Shown here: in pieces, positions 17,439 to 26,683 of the stretch
Layout of the letters: every line of letters begins with the position of its first letter
Position numbering within the stretch: the first letter of the stretch is position 1
Origin: Halorubellus sp. JP-L1
Lineage (GTDB): Archaea > Halobacteriota > Halobacteria > Halobacteriales > Natrialbaceae
DNA: 64,000 nt
Direction of reading: 5' to 3'
Assembly (NCBI RefSeq): GCF_011440375.1
Contig: NZ_JAAOIR010000002.1
Location: 682,001-746,000, forward strand
Program-made: the position numbers and the translations under genes
The notes under the pieces: generated by a model
Seen by the model: only the letters and a program-made list of their open reading frames with translations
Told to the model about the DNA's origin: nothing
Databases searched by the model: none

Positions 17439-17876
17439 ATGTTCGACGCCGACGAACGCGCGTACCTCGCCGCCGCCCGCGTCGCACGCCTCGCTACCGC
17501 CGACGCCGACGGCCGGCCGCACGCCGTCCCCATCTGCTTCGCGCTCCACGACGACGCGATCGTCACAGCAATCGACGAGAAACCGAAAGCGAACGCGCCT
17601 GATGCCCTCCGCCGCGTCCGCGACGTCACCGAGAACCCGCACGTCGCCATCGTCGTCGACCACTACCACGAGAACTGGGACCGCCTCGGCTGGCTCGAGG
17701 TGCTCGGTACCGCCACCGTCCGCCAGCCCGACCACGACGACCACCACGGCGCCGTCACCGCACTCCGAGACAAATACGAACGATACCACGACCACGACCT
17801 CGACGACCGCCCACTCGTCCACGTCATCCCCGGCAGCGTCCACCACTGGGGCACCCTCGAACATCCAGATAATTGA
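17439..17876 (+). CDS. PPOX-class F420-dependent oxidoreductase (TIGR03668-like)
   Basis: A 145-residue split-barrel flavin/F420-binding protein. The start MFDADERAYLAAARVARLATADADGRPHAVPICFAL is typical of the actinobacterial and archaeal F420-binding group. Residues KPKANAPDALRRVRDVTENPHVAIVVDHY match the cofactor-contacting segment, and the end HVIPGSVHHWG resembles the TIGR03668 terminus. The substrate is unknown. It appears monocistronic, with its ATG 65 nt after the ABC operon. Confidence 0.85.
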   Translation: MFDADERAYLAAARVARLATADADGRPHAVPICFALHDDAIVTAIDEKPKANAPDALRRVRDVTENPHVAIVVDHYHENWDRLGWLEVLGTATVRQPDHDDHHGAVTALRDKYERYHDHDLDDRPLVHVIPGSVHHWGTLEHPDN

Positions 17877-18089
17877 CCGCGAAACCCAAAAACAGCGTTC
17901 GAACTACTTGCTCAGACTGATAGATGAATAATCCGAGCCGCCAGAAGTAGCGGGAGGTAGATTCGAACCACGGTCGCACGCTCGCTCACTGCGTTCACGA
18001 GGCGTGCTCCCTGGTTCAAATCTCCTCGATGCTACCTTCGACGCTCACGACACTCATCGCTCCGCTCCTCGTGTTGTTCGCGTCAAAAG
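17877..18089. repeat. tRNA-derived T-arm/acceptor repeats next to initiator tRNA-Met
   Basis: A copy of the 3' part of the adjacent tRNA gene occurs at about 17946-17970 (AGTAGCGGGAGGTAGATTCG and on), in the same orientation as the intact tRNA at 18090 and about 143 bp away. A third, degenerate copy in opposite orientation lies at about 18013-18035 (GGTTCAAATCTCC...GCTACC). No complete second tRNA can be folded. The layout resembles the attachment-site scar of an element that uses the tRNA 3' end. Confidence 0.6.
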
Positions 18090-18164
18090 TAGCGGGAGGT
18101 AGATTTGAACTACCGATCTGCGGGTTATGAGCCCGCCGGAATCTCCTGGCTATCCCATCCCGCT
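18090..18164 (-). tRNA. tRNA-Met (CAU), initiator type
   Basis: 75 nt on the minus strand without encoded CCA. The acceptor stem is AGCGGGA paired with TCCCGCT, giving the A1-U72 pair of archaeal initiators, with discriminator A. The anticodon stem-loop is GCGGG-CTCATAA-CCCGC, with the three G:C pairs that mark initiator tRNA. The T-arm is CGGTAGTTCAAATCTACC-like. No intron is seen. Confidence 0.93.
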
Positions 18165-18223
18165 ACATCCACGTACCCGGCTTCGCTAGTTAAGGGTTGT
18201 GATTGTGGCGCCGTGTGGCAATT

Positions 18224-18748
18224 TTACTCGTGGACGCGCCAGGTGAAGAGGCTCTCGGCGACGTAGTTGACGAGGAGGCCGGCGGCGATGCCGGCGCCGT
18301 TCGCGAAGACGAGCCAGAGGTCGAAGTCGAGGACGGGGATGGAGACGTCGACGTAGGCGTCGAGGGCGGTGACGACGCCGGTTGCGACGAGGACGCCGCC
18401 GACGCGGACGAGGTTGGATTTTGCGAGTCTGACGGGCCACTTGTCGGGGTCGCCTTCGCCGGCGAACGTCCAGCGTTCGTTGACGGCGAACATGAGGAGG
18501 ATGGCGGCTTCGGCTGATGCGAGTTTCGAGAGCCACGTCGCGACGCCGAGGGGGCCGGTGAGGACGAGGAGGAGGGTGGTGTCCAGGACGGCGCCGACGG
18601 CGCCGACGGACGCGAATTCGGCGAACCGGACGCCGGAGAGGAGTGCGCGGAATCGGTCGAGGACGCTCCGATCGTCGGTCGTCGACGGTCGCGTGGTCGT
18701 GGAGGTTGCGGGATTCGAGGTGTCGTCGGCGGGGGCGTCGTCGTCCAT
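18224..18748 (-). CDS. GtrA-family membrane protein
   Basis: A 174-residue protein with four helices (about 45-65, 74-92, 113-132, 143-163) after a Thr/Asp-rich N-terminus. FAEFASVGAVGAVLDTTLLLVL and the NERWTFAGEG motif are the GtrA signature; the end NYVAESLFTWRV also fits. GtrA proteins are thought to help move lipid-linked sugars across the membrane. Its ATG overlaps the stop of the glycosyltransferase gene (TGATG), so the two are probably functionally linked. Confidence 0.9.
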   Translation of the reverse strand: MDDDAPADDTSNPATSTTTRPSTTDDRSVLDRFRALLSGVRFAEFASVGAVGAVLDTTLLLVLTGPLGVATWLSKLASAEAAILLMFAVNERWTFAGEGDPDKWPVRLAKSNLVRVGGVLVATGVVTALDAYVDVSIPVLDFDLWLVFANGAGIAAGLLVNYVAESLFTWRVHE

Positions 18749-19539
18749 CAGTGATCCTCGAGGTCGCCGTGGGCCTGGTCGACGAGCGCGATGCGGCCCG
18801 TGCGGCGGTCCGCGATCGCTTCGTGGACGCTACTCCCGTCGAGTTCCTTCATGCGGTGGCGGCTCCGGACGAGGCAGCGGCCGAGTTCGAGGGCGGTCGA
18901 CACGGGCGACACCGTGGAGTCGGGCTGATCCTCCCACGTGACGGGGACTTCCGCGATCGAGAGCGAGTGCGCGGCGGCGACCGCGAGCAGTTCGACGTCC
19001 CACGCGAACCCGGGCTCGTAGAGGTGCGCGCGCACGCGCTGCCAGCCGTCGCTCGTGATGGCCTTCGCGCCGCACTGGAAGTCGTACAGGTGGATCCCGA
19101 GTGCGCGGCGGGCGAGGAACGCGAACCCGTCGCCGAGGTAGCGGCGCGCGAACGTCTGGTGGCTGCGGACGTCCGCGTCCGGGTGGCGCCTGGAGCCGAC
19201 CGCGAGGTCCGCGCCGCGCTCCGTGACGGCGGCGACGACGTCTGCGATGGAGGCCGCGGGCGTCGCGCCGTCGGCGTCCGCGAACGCGAGCACGTCCACG
19301 TCGTCGGCGAGCGCCTCGAACCCGGACGTGATCGCGGCGCCCTTCCCGCGGCGGGCGTCGACCGCGTTCACGGTCGCGTTCACGTCCTCGAGCGCGGCGA
19401 GGGTCGCCGCGTCCGGCGCGTCCAGTTCGATGCGGACGACCGACGGCGCGAGCGCTCCGTGGAGGGCGTCGACGTACGCGGCGAGGGTGTCCACCGCGGG
19501 GTCGTACGCGGGCAGGACGACACCGAGGGACTGCGACAT
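18748..19539 (-). CDS. Glycosyltransferase family 2 (dolichyl-phosphate sugar synthase-like)
   Basis: A 263-residue cytoplasmic-face GT2. Visible elements are the start LGVVLPAYDP, DARRGKGAAITSGFEAL (nucleotide-sugar region), the acid triad FADADGATP at about 93-101, and GSRRHPDADV followed by the RYLGDGFAFLARRALGI segment of polyprenyl-phosphate glycosyltransferases. It probably makes a lipid-linked sugar for surface glycosylation. A T-rich box near 19567 fits a leaderless start at 19539. GtrA follows with overlap. Confidence 0.9.
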   Translation of the reverse strand: MSQSLGVVLPAYDPAVDTLAAYVDALHGALAPSVVRIELDAPDAATLAALEDVNATVNAVDARRGKGAAITSGFEALADDVDVLAFADADGATPAASIADVVAAVTERGADLAVGSRRHPDADVRSHQTFARRYLGDGFAFLARRALGIHLYDFQCGAKAITSDGWQRVRAHLYEPGFAWDVELLAVAAAHSLSIAEVPVTWEDQPDSTVSPVSTALELGRCLVRSRHRMKELDGSSVHEAIADRRTGRIALVDQAHGDLEDH

Positions 19540-19716
19540 CTACTCTACGTCGCTCGGCGCGTGGTGTAAAATCGTTCGCTTCGGGACGGTCACGAGCGCT
19601 CGCGGAGGGGCGGGCGTGCCGTCCGCGAATTCGATGACGGAAGCGTCGACGGGGTCTTCTCTCGGAGCCTGCGAGCAGAAAGGGTTTAGCCGCCGCGCTC
19701 GCCAACGTCGTGGTAG

Positions 19717-22683
19717 ATGGAGTACTCGCTGGTCCTCGTCTGGCTGGCGGTGTTCGCCGCGCTCGCCGCGGCGGCCACCCCGCTCGCCGGCCTCCTCCTC
19801 GCGCCGCTGCCCGACCGCGGGAGCGCACTCGGGCTGCCCGTCGCCGTCGCCGTCCTCGGCGTCGCGAGCTACTGGGTCGGCCAGGTGGCGTTCGGCTGGC
19901 CGGGTATCGTCGTCGCGCTCGTCGCGATCCTCGGCGGGTCCGCGTACGCGATCTCTCGCGGGCACGCGCCAGAGCGGACGCCGGCGGTCGAGGCGTTCGT
20001 CGTCTTCGTCGTCGGATTCTTCCTCGTCGTCGCCATCCGGGCGGCGGACGCGGCCGCGGACCCGTACGCGGGCGAGAAGATGCTCGACCTCGGCCTGCTC
20101 GCGACGCTGTACCGTGCGCCCGCGCTCCCGCCGGAGGACATGTGGTTCGCGGGCGAACGTCTCCAGTACTACTACGGCGGGCACATGATCGCCTCGCAGT
20201 TCGGGCGCCTCACGAGCACGCCGCCCGCGTACGCGTACAACCTCGCGCTAGCGGCGTACTACGGGCTCACGGTCGCGGCGGCGTACGGGCTCGCGCGGTC
20301 GATCGCGGTCGCTCGCGACGTCTCGCCGCGGCGCGCCGGCGTCCTCGGCGCGTTCCTCGTCGGCGTGGCGAGCAACCTGTCGACGCCCGCACGCGGGCTC
20401 ATCCTCCTCGCCCAGCACCTCCAGCAACCGATCACGCTGAACGGTCCGGTCGACGTCCTGCTCGCCCCGGGCCGACTCGTCTTCCTGCTCGTCCCGGACG
20501 ACGCGATCCGGGTCGTCACCGAGGAGGGCGGCGGGAAGTTCGTGGAGGTACTGGGCTACCAGTTCTCGGGGCTGGCGGTCTCCGTGGACGGGTTCGGGTA
20601 CTGGGCGGCGAGTCGCGTCATCCCGTGGACGATAAACGAGTTCCCGCTGTTCGCCTACCTGAACGGCGACCTGCACGCGCACATGATGAGTCCGCCCCTC
20701 CTGCTGGTCGCCGCTGCGATATCGTTCGCGTACTGGCGGACGCCCGCGGCGGCGGTGTGGCGGCGGCGCGCGTACCTGTTCGTCGCCGCGCCCGCGCTCG
20801 GCGGCCTGCTCGCGGTCGTGAACACGTGGTCGTTCCCGTCGGTCGCGGGCATCGTCGCGCTGGCGACCGCGTTCGCCGCGACCCATCCCGCGACGGTGTT
20901 GCCGGGACCGGTCGCGGATCGCGTGCTCCGCGTCGCCGAGCGCTCGCGCACGAACCTCGAGGTGTCGCGACTCGTCGTCGCGGGCGTCGTCGCGGCCGCG
21001 GTCGGCGTGCTCTCGGTCGTCTTCGCCGTCCCGTTCTTCTCGGGGGCGACGAGCGGCCAGCACCCGGCCCTGCTCCCGGACCGATCCTCGCTCGTCGGCC
21101 TCCTGCTCGTCCACGGCGCGTTCCTGCTCGTGACGGTCGCGTACTTCCTCGACCGATCGCGCGTCGACCGGGACGCCCTCGAGACGGGCGCGCTCGTCGC
21201 GGTGCTCGCGCTATTGGCGGTCGCGAACCTCGTTGTCGGCTGGGTCGGCGCGTCCCTGGTCGTCGTCGCCGTCGCGGGCATCATTGGCGCGGTCGCGCTC
21301 GGTGCGCCGTGGCGGGACCGCGGGTTCGTCGCGGTCGGCGTTCTCGCGCTCGTCGGATTCGCGGCGTTCCACGGCTCGGCGGTCGCGTTCGTCGCCGCCG
21401 GCGGCGCTGCGCTGTTCGCGCTCGTCGCCGCCGCGTTCCGGAGCGAGCCCGCGACTCGGCAGGTCGCCGCGGGAGTCGCCGTCGGCGTCGCCGTGCTCGC
21501 TGGCGTAGCGTGGGTGCTGGAGGCGACGGTCCTCGTCGCGGTCGTCCCCGTCCTCCTCGTCGGGATGGGCCTCCTCCGCCTGGAGCGCGACGTCGGGTTC
21601 GAGGCGGTGCTCGTCCTCGGTGCGACCGGCCTCGTGACGCTCGTCGAGTTCGTGTACGTCGCCGAGCGCGCCGGTCCGGGCCGAATGAACACGGTGTTCA
21701 AGCTCTACTGGCAGGTGTGGGTGCTGTGGGGCGTCGCGGGCGGCGTGATGCTCGCGGACGTCGCCGCACCGTCGTGGCCGCGGTGGCTCGTCCGCCCGCG
21801 GCTCTCGCGGGTGCGTGCGGCCGTCGGGAGCGAGACGGCCGCGGACGGCGGAACCGACGAGGTGACTGCAGACGCCGGGACCGGTGACGGCACCGACACC
21901 GTCGAGGGAACCGACCAGTCCACGGACGGCGTCGACTGGGGGCGGATCGCGCGCGTCGGATCGACGGTCGCCGCGGTCGCGCTCGTCGCATCGCTCTCGC
22001 TGTACGCCGGGTTCGCGCTCGCCGGCCACTTCGAGGCGAACCCGAGCCAGCACTGGATCTGTGGCCAGAGCGGCGAGCGCGGCGAGGGCGAGTGGACGCT
22101 CGACGCGACGGACTGGAGCGAGGAGTGCTATCCCGACCAGGCCGCCGCCATCGACTGGCTGAACGACCACGACGGTCGACCCGTGGTCGTCGAGGCGCCG
22201 ACGACCGGGCAGTACCTCTACGGGGACAATTCGCCGGCGTCCGGGCTCGTAAGCGGCGTCTCCAGTCACACCGGCCTGCCGACGATTGCGGGGTGGGCGC
22301 ACGCCGCGAACTACCACACGCAGGCGGGCTGGGAGGCCAGGCTCGACGACGTCCGGACGGTGTACGAGGCCGCCGACGCGAGCGAGCGCGCGACCGTGCT
22401 CCGACAGTACGACGTCGCGTACGTCTACGTCGGCCCGAACGAGCGCTCGCGCTACGACGTCGCGCGCCTCGCGGACGACCCCGGTATCAGCGTCGCACAA
22501 CGGTGGGGTGACGCCGTCGTGTACGCCGTCGACCGGGACGCACTCGCCGCGAACGCCACGGCCGCGTCGGTCGAGGGCGTCGACGCCAGCGCGAACGCCA
22601 CGGCCGCGAGTGACGACGAGCGCGACGAGTTTCGACGATCGAAGCGCGAACCACGAGCGAGCGACGCGCTTCCGGCGATCTGA
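19717..22683 (+). CDS. DUF2298-family membrane protein (possible surface glycosylation enzyme)
   Basis: A 988-residue polytopic protein, about 20 helices. The DUF2298 hallmark WTINEFPLFAYLNGDLHAHMMSPPLLL lies near residues 304-330, and WFAGERLQYYYGGHMIASQF near 144-163 is another conserved part. A distal conserved acidic soluble segment with Cys residues occurs at about 780-900. Family members are believed to act on polyprenyl-linked glycans but the reaction is not established. Divergent from the GT2/GtrA pair, which fits a shared surface-polymer role. GTTTAG near 19693 suggests a leaderless start. Confidence 0.88.
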   Translation: MEYSLVLVWLAVFAALAAAATPLAGLLLAPLPDRGSALGLPVAVAVLGVASYWVGQVAFGWPGIVVALVAILGGSAYAISRGHAPERTPAVEAFVVFVVGFFLVVAIRAADAAADPYAGEKMLDLGLLATLYRAPALPPEDMWFAGERLQYYYGGHMIASQFGRLTSTPPAYAYNLALAAYYGLTVAAAYGLARSIAVARDVSPRRAGVLGAFLVGVASNLSTPARGLILLAQHLQQPITLNGPVDVLLAPGRLVFLLVPDDAIRVVTEEGGGKFVEVLGYQFSGLAVSVDGFGYWAASRVIPWTINEFPLFAYLNGDLHAHMMSPPLLLVAAAISFAYWRTPAAAVWRRRAYLFVAAPALGGLLAVVNTWSFPSVAGIVALATAFAATHPATVLPGPVADRVLRVAERSRTNLEVSRLVVAGVVAAAVGVLSVVFAVPFFSGATSGQHPALLPDRSSLVGLLLVHGAFLLVTVAYFLDRSRVDRDALETGALVAVLALLAVANLVVGWVGASLVVVAVAGIIGAVALGAPWRDRGFVAVGVLALVGFAAFHGSAVAFVAAGGAALFALVAAAFRSEPATRQVAAGVAVGVAVLAGVAWVLEATVLVAVVPVLLVGMGLLRLERDVGFEAVLVLGATGLVTLVEFVYVAERAGPGRMNTVFKLYWQVWVLWGVAGGVMLADVAAPSWPRWLVRPRLSRVRAAVGSETAADGGTDEVTADAGTGDGTDTVEGTDQSTDGVDWGRIARVGSTVAAVALVASLSLYAGFALAGHFEANPSQHWICGQSGERGEGEWTLDATDWSEECYPDQAAAIDWLNDHDGRPVVVEAPTTGQYLYGDNSPASGLVSGVSSHTGLPTIAGWAHAANYHTQAGWEARLDDVRTVYEAADASERATVLRQYDVAYVYVGPNERSRYDVARLADDPGISVAQRWGDAVVYAVDRDALAANATAASVEGVDASANATAASDDERDEFRRSKREPRASDALPAI

Positions 22684-22728
22684 CCGGATGCCACTCGACG
22701 GGAGAAGCGGGAAAGAGAGTCGGTTCGC

Positions 22729-22998
22729 TCAGACGCTGAGCGGGTTCTTCTCGGAGAGGACGTCGACGGCATCGGCGTCGACGCGGTCGACCTCGAGGTG
22801 GTGCGGGATGTAGTCCCGCGTCTGGTACGTCTCCAGTTCGTCCTCGTCGCCGACCGTGCACCAGAGCTGGACGCGCTCGGGGCCGTGCCACTCGCCCTGG
22901 CGGTTGATGCCGAAGACGTGGACCGACTCCTCGTCGCCGTAGGAGATGGTCGCATCCTTCCGAATGCCGGGGTCTCCGTCGATGATGAGTCGCTTCAT
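22729..22998 (-). CDS. HAH_0734-family protein
   Basis: An 89-residue conserved haloarchaeal protein of unknown function. It begins MKRLIIDGDPGIRKDATI and contains the HVFGINRQGEWHGPERVQLWCTVGDEDE core. No membrane segment or catalytic motif is seen. ATG 22998 is preferred because a GCTTAATGG box lies about 27 nt upstream; the open frame upstream is shadow sequence. Divergent from the L44e operon. Confidence 0.85.
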   Translation of the reverse strand: MKRLIIDGDPGIRKDATISYGDEESVHVFGINRQGEWHGPERVQLWCTVGDEDELETYQTRDYIPHHLEVDRVDADAVDVLSEKNPLSV

Positions 22999-23156
22999 GC
23001 TCTGCGCTTCGGATACACCGCCATTAAGCGTGTCGAAGCCACGCCCACCGACGTCGGCGTGGCGGTCCGCTATGGCATCGAGCCAGGCGGCGAGCGCGGC
23101 GAGCGTCGCAGTCGTCGGATTCCCGACAGCGGAGCCGTCGCCGTGAACCGTACCGG

Positions 23157-23163
23157 TTTTAAG
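23157..23163 (+). promoter_or_regulatory. TATA box of the L44e-S27e-aIF2alpha operon
   Basis: TTTTAAG, giving a predicted transcript start near 23186 and a short leader of about 13 nt with AAGGTAGAT before the L44e ATG. Unlike most units here this gene appears to have a leader. Confidence 0.55.
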
Positions 23164-23198
23164 CGCCCGCGAACAAACCAACCTCAAGGTAGATATCT

Positions 23199-23483
23199 AT
23201 GAAGATGCCACGCCGGTTCAACACGTACTGTCCGTACTGTAACGAACACAACGAGCACGAAGTGGAGAAGGTTCGTGGCGGTCGCCCGACGGGCATGACG
23301 AAGGTCCAGGGTCGACAGCGCGAGCGCGCCATCTCCTCGATCGGGAACTCCGGCAAGTTCTCGAAGGTGCCGTCCGGCGAGAAGCCGACGAAGAAGACCG
23401 ACCTCAAGTACCGCTGCGGCGACTGCGGGAAAGCCCACCTCCGCGAAGGATGGCGGACGGGCCGTCTGGAGTTCCAGGAGTAA
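23199..23483 (+). CDS. rpl44e: 50S ribosomal protein L44e
   Basis: A 94-residue zinc-binding large-subunit protein. The start [22 protein letters not shown] has the first CxxC pair (11, 14), and [10 protein letters not shown] near 72-82 has the second. Full family length. First gene of a translation operon; rps27e begins 2 nt after its stop. ATG 23199 has an AAGGTAG sequence upstream; ATG 23205 is a two-codon shorter option. Confidence 0.96.
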   Translation: MKMPRRFNTYCPYCNEHNEHEVEKVRGGRPTGMTKVQGRQRERAISSIGNSGKFSKVPSGEKPTKKTDLKYRCGDCGKAHLREGWRTGRLEFQE

Positions 23484-23485
23484 CC

Positions 23486-23659
23486 ATGGCGGGAAGTTTC
23501 ATTACTGTCGCCTGCCCGGACTGTGAGAGCGAACAGGTCGTCTACGAGAAGGCCTCCAGCGAGGTCGCCTGCGCCGTCTGTGGGCACACGCTCGCCCACC
23601 CGACCGGCGGCAAGGCGGACCTCGAGGGCGAGGTCACGGGCGTCGTCGAGGCACGATGA
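23486..23659 (+). CDS. rps27e: 30S ribosomal protein S27e
   Basis: A 57-residue zinc-ribbon protein of the small subunit. Two CxxC knuckles are visible, CPDC (10-13) and CAVC (29-32). The ATG at 23486 gives the normal S27e length. Its TGA overlaps the aIF2alpha ATG (ATGA), so the two are probably translationally coupled. Confidence 0.95.
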   Translation: MAGSFITVACPDCESEQVVYEKASSEVACAVCGHTLAHPTGGKADLEGEVTGVVEAR

Positions 23660-24459
23660 AGTACAGCGGGTGGCCCGAGAACGGCGAACTCGTCGTCGGC
23701 AAGATAGACGAGATCGAGGACTTCGGCGTCTTCGTCGACCTCGAGGAGTACGAGGACAAGCGCGGGCTCATCCACATCAGCGAGGTTGCGAGCGGCTGGA
23801 TCAAGAACGTTCGCGACCACGTCAACCCGGGAATGACCGTCGTCTGCAAGGTCCTCGATGTGGACGAGTCCTCTCAACAGATCGACCTGTCGCTGAAGGA
23901 CGTCAACGACCACCAGCGTTCGGACAAGATCCAGGAGTGGAAGAACGAGCGGAAGGCGGACAACTGGATGCTGCTCGCGTTCGGCGAGGACGTCAGCGAC
24001 GAACAGTACCAGAGCGTCGCGACGGAGCTCCTCGGGCAGTTCGGGAGTCTGTACGACGGGTTCGAGGAGGCCGCGATCCACGGCGAGGAAGCGCTGGACT
24101 CGACGGACCTGGACGACGACGAGGTGGCGGCGCTCGTCGAGACTGCTCGGGATAACGTGTCGGTGCCGTACGTGAACGTCACGGGCTACGTCGACCTGGA
24201 ATCCCCGAATCCGGACGGCGTGGACGACGTGAAGGAAGCGATGCAGGCGGCCGAGGGCGACGACGGCGACGTCCCGGACGAGGTCGACCTCGGCGTGACG
24301 TACGTCGGTGCGCCCGAGTACCGCATCAAGGTGCAGGCGCCGAACTACAAGACCGCGGAGTCCGAGCTGGAGGCGAGCGCGGGTCGTGCCCGGGAGGCCA
24401 TCGAGGCGGTCGGTGGCGAGGGCGCGTACCACCGCGAGCGTCACACCGACGACGAGTAG
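23656..24459 (+). CDS. eif2a: Translation initiation factor aIF2 subunit alpha
   Basis: A 267-residue subunit of the factor that carries initiator Met-tRNA to the small ribosomal subunit. Residues 1-85 are the S1/OB domain ([22 protein letters not shown] ... [20 protein letters not shown]). A helical middle domain (about 90-170) and the C-terminal alpha-beta domain (about 175-267) follow. Lies between rps27e and nop10, the conserved archaeal order. Confidence 0.96.
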   Translation: MKYSGWPENGELVVGKIDEIEDFGVFVDLEEYEDKRGLIHISEVASGWIKNVRDHVNPGMTVVCKVLDVDESSQQIDLSLKDVNDHQRSDKIQEWKNERKADNWMLLAFGEDVSDEQYQSVATELLGQFGSLYDGFEEAAIHGEEALDSTDLDDDEVAALVETARDNVSVPYVNVTGYVDLESPNPDGVDDVKEAMQAAEGDDGDVPDEVDLGVTYVGAPEYRIKVQAPNYKTAESELEASAGRAREAIEAVGGEGAYHRERHTDDE

Positions 24460-24642
24460 ATGCACTCGGACATCCGCGTCTGTTCGGCGTGGGCGTCCGC
24501 GCACGACCGGCCGGTCTATACGTTCTCCGAGTCCTGTCCGGAGTGTGGTGCCGACGCGGTGAACTCGGCGCCGGCGCCGTTCTCGCCCGAGGACCGCTGG
24601 GGCGAGTACCGACGCAAACTTAAGCGACGCGAACGCGAGTAG
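24460..24642 (+). CDS. nop10: H/ACA RNP protein Nop10
   Basis: A 60-residue protein of the pseudouridylation guide complex that binds Cbf5. It contains a partial zinc-ribbon: SCPECGAD near 25-32 with the first knuckle reduced to VCSAW. The PFSPEDRWGEYRRKLKRR tail is the conserved Nop10 helix. It starts immediately after the aIF2alpha stop codon. Confidence 0.94.
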   Translation: MHSDIRVCSAWASAHDRPVYTFSESCPECGADAVNSAPAPFSPEDRWGEYRRKLKRRERE

Positions 24643-24647
24643 CGGGT

Positions 24648-25406
24648 ATGGACGCACTCGACATCGAGGTTGTTGCGGACGTCGAACTCGACGATCCGGT
24701 GTTCCTCGAGGGCCTGCCCGGGGTCGGGCACGTCGGGAAGCTCGCAGCGGAGCACCTCCTGGAGGAGCTCGAGTCGACGCTCGTTCGGCGCGTGTACTCG
24801 AACGACCTACCGCCGCAGGTCGACGTCGGCGACGACGGTGTGGCGGAGTTGACGCACGCGGAGTTCCACGCGGTGGAGGCCGACGGCCGGGACCTCCTGA
24901 TTCTGACTGGCGATCATCAGGCCCAGAGCAACGAGGGCCACTATCGGATGGCGGACGCGTTCCTCGACCTCGCGGCGGAGTTCGGGTGCGAGTCGGCGTA
25001 CGCGCTCGGTGGCGTGCCGACGGGCGAACTCATCGAGGAGTACTCGGTCCTGGGTGCGGCGACGAGCGAGTCCCGCGTCGAGGCCCTGCAGGACGTGGGC
25101 GTGGAGTTCCGCGAGGACGAACCGGCCGGCGGCATCGTCGGCGTGTCAGGGCTCGTGCTCGGGCTCGGTGGCCGTCGCGGGTTCGACGCGGCGTGCCTGA
25201 TGGGGGAGACTTCCGGGTACCTCGTCGACCCGAAGAGCGCGCGAGCGGTACTCGAGGTGCTCGTCGAGCTGTTCGAGATCGAGATCGAGTACGAGTCTCT
25301 GGAGGAGCGCGCGGACGAGATGGAGGACGTCATCGAGAAGATCCAGCAGATGGAGCAACAGCAGACGCCCCAGATGGCGGACGACGACCTCCGGTACATC
25401 GGGTGA
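24648..25406 (+). CDS. Proteasome assembly chaperone (PAC2) family protein
   Basis: A 252-residue PAC2-like protein. The start region FLEGLPGVGHVGKLAAEHLLEEL and the ALGGVPTGELIEEYSVLGAATS core match the archaeal family; GETSGYLVDPKSARAVLEVLVELFEI follows and a coiled coil (about 218-243) ends the chain. Archaeal members are linked to proteasome assembly by homology only. Five nucleotides separate it from nop10, so it belongs to the operon. Confidence 0.9.
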   Translation: MDALDIEVVADVELDDPVFLEGLPGVGHVGKLAAEHLLEELESTLVRRVYSNDLPPQVDVGDDGVAELTHAEFHAVEADGRDLLILTGDHQAQSNEGHYRMADAFLDLAAEFGCESAYALGGVPTGELIEEYSVLGAATSESRVEALQDVGVEFREDEPAGGIVGVSGLVLGLGGRRGFDAACLMGETSGYLVDPKSARAVLEVLVELFEIEIEYESLEERADEMEDVIEKIQQMEQQQTPQMADDDLRYIG

Positions 25407-25476
25407 GCGGTCGCCAGCGACTTGTTCGCTGTCGAGCGGTCGCGGTCGTGGACTGTTTCTTCGCCGTTCGCGCTCG

Positions 25477-25908
25477 CTACTGGGGCGCGAACGTGTCGAC
25501 GGTGACGCCGTCGTCGGTGATGGTGACGCGAACGCTCTCGGTGTCCGTGTAGAAGCCGCGGGCGGTGGCGTCGTCGTCGTCGAGGGCTGCGAGGACTTCG
25601 TACGTGCCGTCCTCGGGGAGGACGTTCGAGTTCTCGCGGGTGCTGCCGGCGGGGACGTCGTACTGGAAGTCGACGACGAAGCGCTGGCTGGTCCCGGGCG
25701 TGGTCGTCGCGTCGGTCGTCGTCGTTTCGGTGCCTTCGGGTGCGCGACGGACGGTGATCGTCACGCTCCGTGCGCTGTCGGTCTCGTTCTCGACGACGAG
25801 CAGGTGCGCGTCCTGCGTGAGCGTCTGGCAGCCTGCTGTGGCGACGATGCTCGCGAGTCCGGCCGTCGCGCCGACCGACCGCAGGACGCGTCTTCGCGGG
25901 GCGTTCAT
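25477..25908 (-). CDS. Tat-exported lipoprotein of unknown function
   Basis: A 143-residue surface lipoprotein. The N-terminus RRRVLRSVGATAGLASIVATAGC has a twin-arginine signal and a lipobox, with lipid-modified Cys at about 27. The mature part is a small beta-rich domain (ARSVTITVRRAPEG ... TYEVLAALDDD) similar to many haloarchaeal surface proteins of unknown role. A CCTTTTGAGG box 28 nt upstream supports a leaderless ATG at 25908. Confidence 0.82.
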   Translation of the reverse strand: MNAPRRRVLRSVGATAGLASIVATAGCQTLTQDAHLLVVENETDSARSVTITVRRAPEGTETTTTDATTTPGTSQRFVVDFQYDVPAGSTRENSNVLPEDGTYEVLAALDDDDATARGFYTDTESVRVTITDDGVTVDTFAPQ

Positions 25909-26011
25909 GCCTCCCCGTACGCCCGGGGGGCCTCAAAAGGCGTCGGATGCCGTCGGACCGCCGACGGCGTGGGACATTAGTGCGCGCACGCCCTAGGGGG
26001 AGGCGAGTACA

Positions 26012-26683
26012 GTGAACGGGGTTGGCGTGCCGGACGTGGTCGCGGGAGTGCCGCCGTGGGTCGGACTCGGTCTGGTCCTCGCAGCGGCGTTCACGGTCGT
26101 CGCGGCGTGCGTGTTCGTGCTCGCGGAACTCCGGTTCGACGACGCGGGCCGGGCGAGTGCGGCTGGCGGGCGGTCGGTGTCGAGCGAGAGCCGGCGGCGC
26201 GTCGAGATTCGCGAGTACCTGGACGCCATCGGCGAGCGGTACGTGGAGGACGAGGTCGTCGACGGCTACGCGGTCGCGTTCTACCTCCCGGAGCGAGCGG
26301 TGGCGGTGACGTTCGACGCGGAGGCGTACTTCGGCCTGGAGTCGACGGGGACGACGGCGGTCCTCTGCGAGCACGAGATGCACGGGCACCACCTCGGGCC
26401 GCGACTGCCGTTCGAGGTCCCGGAGGTCCGCGTGTACGACGACTCTTCGCCGGAGGCAGTCGCGGAGCGGGCGTTCGACGCGCTCGGCCTCCAGCCGTCG
26501 GCGGACGCCGAGGCCGTCCGGTCCGCGTACCGCGACCGCGTGAAGGAAGCGCACCCGGACCACGGCGGGACCGAGGAGTCGTTCAGGCGCGTCCGGGAGG
26601 CGTACGCGACGGCGATGGCGCACGCAGACGGCGACGGCGCGGACCCTGCCTCGACGGCGTCGCCGCGCTCGGGGACGCCCTGA
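26012..26683 (+). CDS. Membrane-anchored J-domain protein
   Basis: A 223-residue protein with one N-terminal helix (about 16-38) and a C-terminal J domain (about 158-210) carrying the HPD tripeptide in VKEAHPDHGGTEESFRRVREAYATA. The middle (about 60-150) is a conserved haloarchaeal region with no named fold. It should stimulate an Hsp70 at the membrane. The GTG at 26012 follows GGGGGAGG by about 8 nt. It precedes archaeosortase A by 126 nt. Confidence 0.85.
   Translation: MNGVGVPDVVAGVPPWVGLGLVLAAAFTVVAACVFVLAELRFDDAGRASAAGGRSVSSESRRRVEIREYLDAIGERYVEDEVVDGYAVAFYLPERAVAVTFDAEAYFGLESTGTTAVLCEHEMHGHHLGPRLPFEVPEVRVYDDSSPEAVAERAFDALGLQPSADAEAVRSAYRDRVKEAHPDHGGTEESFRRVREAYATAMAHADGDGADPASTASPRSGTP

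Noticed and set aside
17946-18035. A second tRNA gene next to initiator tRNA-Met
   Set aside because: Only T-arm and acceptor 3' sequence is present; no anticodon stem or D-arm can be folded.
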